Origin: Candidatus Tayloriibacteriota bacterium
GTDB taxonomy: Bacteria > Patescibacteriota > Minisyncoccia > Phycocordibacterales > PALSA-1337
Assembly: GCA_026395105.1 (NCBI GenBank)
Contig: JAPLZH010000020.1
Coordinates: 1-12,743, forward strand
Reading direction: 5' to 3'
DNA length: 12,743 bases
The position numbers were made by a program, and so were the translations under genes. Below the pieces are notes generated by a model. That model did no database searches and had not been told where the DNA came from. It saw only the letters and a program-made list of their open reading frames with translations. Shown here one piece after another: positions 11,221-12,743 of the stretch. The stretch's first letter is position 1. Every line of letters begins with the position of its first letter.

Positions 11221-12591
11221 ATGCCTGAATTAGAAAAAGTGCCATCAGTTGAAGCTGTAAAACCCAGCCAAATAGAAGCCTTAAAGGAAAAACTCAGGAA
11301 AATAAAGGAGGAGGCTGAAGGAAAGAAACAGTCATGGGAAGCAGAGAAGAAGGCTATAGTCGGAGAGATTTTGGATATGGAGAAAGGTAATACCAAATTA
11401 GCTAGACAGACTATGACTAATCCGGATTTCAGGGAAACGGCTGCTTATAATCTTTCTATTCATGAAATGGGGCAAAAAGACGATGTGATTGAAGGCAGAA
11501 TTAGAGAAATAGATCAAGAAAACGCTAAAAGTAAGGAAGAAATATCCTCTTTAAAAGAACAAGCGGTAGCTGGAATAGATAATCCTTCTAATGATGAGGA
11601 AAAAGCTCAGTACAAGGCTACTCTTAGAGAGCTAACTACTTTAGAACAAAGTCTCGAAGATGCATATAAGGCTAGTATTACAGAGGTACAAAAAGAAAGA
11701 GAAGCTCTAAGGGCAAAAAGAGATGAAATGGTAGATAGATTTAATAAGTTCGGAGATGAGCAGAAGGAGGCATCTAATAACCCCACAGAATTCGCTGTTA
11801 ATAATGTATTAAAGGCTAGAAAGGAGGGAGCTCGTGAAGTTCCCGGAACTCCAGAAGTTCCCGGAACTCCAGAAATCCCCGCAAAAGATTATTCTGGTAA
11901 GACGGCTGAAATAAAAGATGCTGTAGATGCTGAAAGAAATGTCAGGGAAGCCGTAGAAGATGCAAAGATGAAAATACCCGCAATGACCGAATATGTCGAA
12001 ATGGTCGAGAATAAATTCACCTCATTTGAGGAATCTTTAAAAGATATGCCTAGGCGCTTTGCTGAAAGTGTAAGGGAAATAGAAGATGATTTAAATACAC
12101 GTATTAAGGGGATTATAGAAGAAGAGAAGGTGATTATAGAAAAAGGAAGGAATCCCGGCTGGTTAACAAATAAGAAAAAAGCCGAATCTGAAGAAATAAA
12201 AGCAGGAACCAGGCTTCGTGCTTTAAAATCTGAATTAAGGGATAAGATTAATTCAGGACCAACAGAATTTAAGGAAAATTCAGTAAAAATCTACCACGCT
12301 TTAATGCAGGATGGATATTCAGGAGACAGAGATAACTTTTTTTCTGAGAGAGTCTTTGGTAGTAATTTTCCAATTTACGTATTAAAAAATTGGGATAAAT
12401 TATCTAATGATAATCCATCTGCTTTTGCTGACATATCAGATAATATTAAAAGTCTCATTAAACGCGGAGAGGCTATAAACCCTCGCAGGCAAAGAATTAT
12501 AGCAGAAGAGGACTCATTTAGAGGCAGTGTTAATAGTGAAGTAGGAAGACTAAATAAAAAATTAGATCAGCTTTTTGAAGGCCTTATCTAG
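11221..12591 (+). CDS. Long coiled-coil protein with a PGTPE repeat linker, function unknown
   Basis: A 456-residue, highly charged, soluble protein that I do not recognise. Residues about 15-200 are Lys/Glu-rich heptad-like helix (EALKEKLRKIKEEAEGKKQ and on), fitting coiled coil. A proline-rich hinge follows at 206-223: EVPGTP twice, then EIPAKD, encoded by an exact 18-nt tandem repeat. A second helical region (about 225-345) and a more globular C-terminal part with aromatics (about 355-410, including FFSERVFGSNFPIYVLKNWD) come next, ending in another helix. There is no signal peptide, membrane segment or cysteine. A structural or cytoskeletal role is possible. The start at 11221 has an AU-rich leader and no Shine-Dalgarno. 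Confidence 0.8.
   Translation: MPELEKVPSVEAVKPSQIEALKEKLRKIKEEAEGKKQSWEAEKKAIVGEILDMEKGNTKLARQTMTNPDFRETAAYNLSIHEMGQKDDVIEGRIREIDQENAKSKEEISSLKEQAVAGIDNPSNDEEKAQYKATLRELTTLEQSLEDAYKASITEVQKEREALRAKRDEMVDRFNKFGDEQKEASNNPTEFAVNNVLKARKEGAREVPGTPEVPGTPEIPAKDYSGKTAEIKDAVDAERNVREAVEDAKMKIPAMTEYVEMVENKFTSFEESLKDMPRRFAESVREIEDDLNTRIKGIIEEEKVIIEKGRNPGWLTNKKKAESEEIKAGTRLRALKSELRDKINSGPTEFKENSVKIYHALMQDGYSGDRDNFFSERVFGSNFPIYVLKNWDKLSNDNPSAFADISDNIKSLIKRGEAINPRRQRIIAEEDSFRGSVNSEVGRLNKKLDQLFEGLI
11836..11871 (+). repeat. Two exact 18-nt tandem repeats inside the coiled-coil gene
   Basis: GAAGTTCCCGGAACTCCA occurs twice head to tail, followed by a degenerate third unit starting GAAATCCCC. It is in frame and encodes EVPGTP. 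Each unit contains the near-palindrome AGTTCC-C-GGAACT. Copy number could vary between strains by slippage. Confidence 0.9.
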
Positions 12592-12656
12592 CTCTCCTCG
12601 CGCGGGTAAGTACCCACACCCTCCCCAATCTCCATATTTATCAACCTTAAATAGAC

Positions 12657-12743
12657 ATGAACTTTTGGAACCAGTTCCTGGGATTATTCCACTTAAGAGA
12701 TAGGAGTACAGAGGCTAGTATGGAGGTAGTTTCTGCACCTCTT
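12657..12743 (+). CDS. Start of an unidentified gene, cut by the window end
   Basis: ATG 12657 opens a frame of 29 codons (MNFWNQFLGLFHLRDRSTEA...) that runs off the window with no stop. It starts 65 nt past the coiled-coil gene. A TTAAAT hexamer lies 4 nt before it, which would fit the near-leaderless pattern, and there is no Shine-Dalgarno. Too little is visible to name a family. A short hairpin, GGGTA-AG-TACCC (12604-12615), lies in the gap. Confidence 0.5.
   Translation, partial: MNFWNQFLGLFHLRDRSTEASMEVVSAPL

Overview
The window looks like a chromosomal segment from a reduced bacterial genome, most likely Candidate Phyla Radiation (Patescibacteria, Parcubacteria-like). This is an inference. 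The supporting features are an AT-rich background, short genes, tRNA genes without an encoded CCA, almost no Shine-Dalgarno sequences in front of starts, -10 boxes placed so that transcripts would begin at or very near the start codon, and a mix of housekeeping genes with many small proteins of unknown role. No ribosomal RNA, phage gene or transposase is visible.

Layout. (1) 110-1423, minus: a glutamate-cysteine-ligase-like (GCS2) protein and a TrpR/YerC-type repressor, separated by an intrinsic terminator. (2) 1505-4190, plus: a 17-bp perfect inverted repeat directly before a MazG-like nucleotide pyrophosphohydrolase, then a probable operon of a duplicated membrane-flanked PH-domain protein, an exported or anchored protein with a FlgT/LPP20-like C-terminal half, and a small helical protein. 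(3) 4207-4429, minus: tRNA-Val with a terminator and an unusual hairpin element. (4) 4505-5784, plus: an RluA-family pseudouridine synthase and ribosomal protein L19 with its terminator. (5) 5867-7391, plus: a stand-alone LAGLIDADG endonuclease, tRNA-Leu(GAG), and an MntA/HepT-type toxin-antitoxin pair. (6) An M16 peptidase (minus) diverging from a PduO-type cobalamin adenosyltransferase (plus). (7) 9298-9565: tRNA-His followed by a terminator and a second copy of the hairpin element. (8) 9604-12743, plus: an autoinhibited Fic protein with a repeat-rich promoter, a GNAT acetyltransferase, a long coiled-coil protein, and the start of a further gene cut by the window edge.

Main discovery candidate: tRNA-Val and tRNA-His, about 5 kb apart and on opposite strands, are each followed by an intrinsic terminator and then by a GC-rich hairpin element. 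Each element begins with an inverted copy of the 3' end (T-loop to acceptor) of its own neighbouring tRNA. The two share internal words in the same order (GCCGGAGC, GCGAGGYGGKG, GCGACGGC as a hairpin tip) while stem sequences differ, which suggests a structured, tRNA-anchored repeat family. The third tRNA, tRNA-Leu, has no such element.

Second theme: two kinds of gene start. Six genes (trpR-like, rluA-like, LAGLIDADG, mntA, M16, pduO) have a -10 hexamer ending exactly 6 nt before the start codon, which predicts leaderless mRNAs. Four others (PH protein, exported protein, small helical protein, coiled-coil protein) have AU-rich TTAATAATA-like leaders instead. None of the sixteen complete genes ends in TGA.
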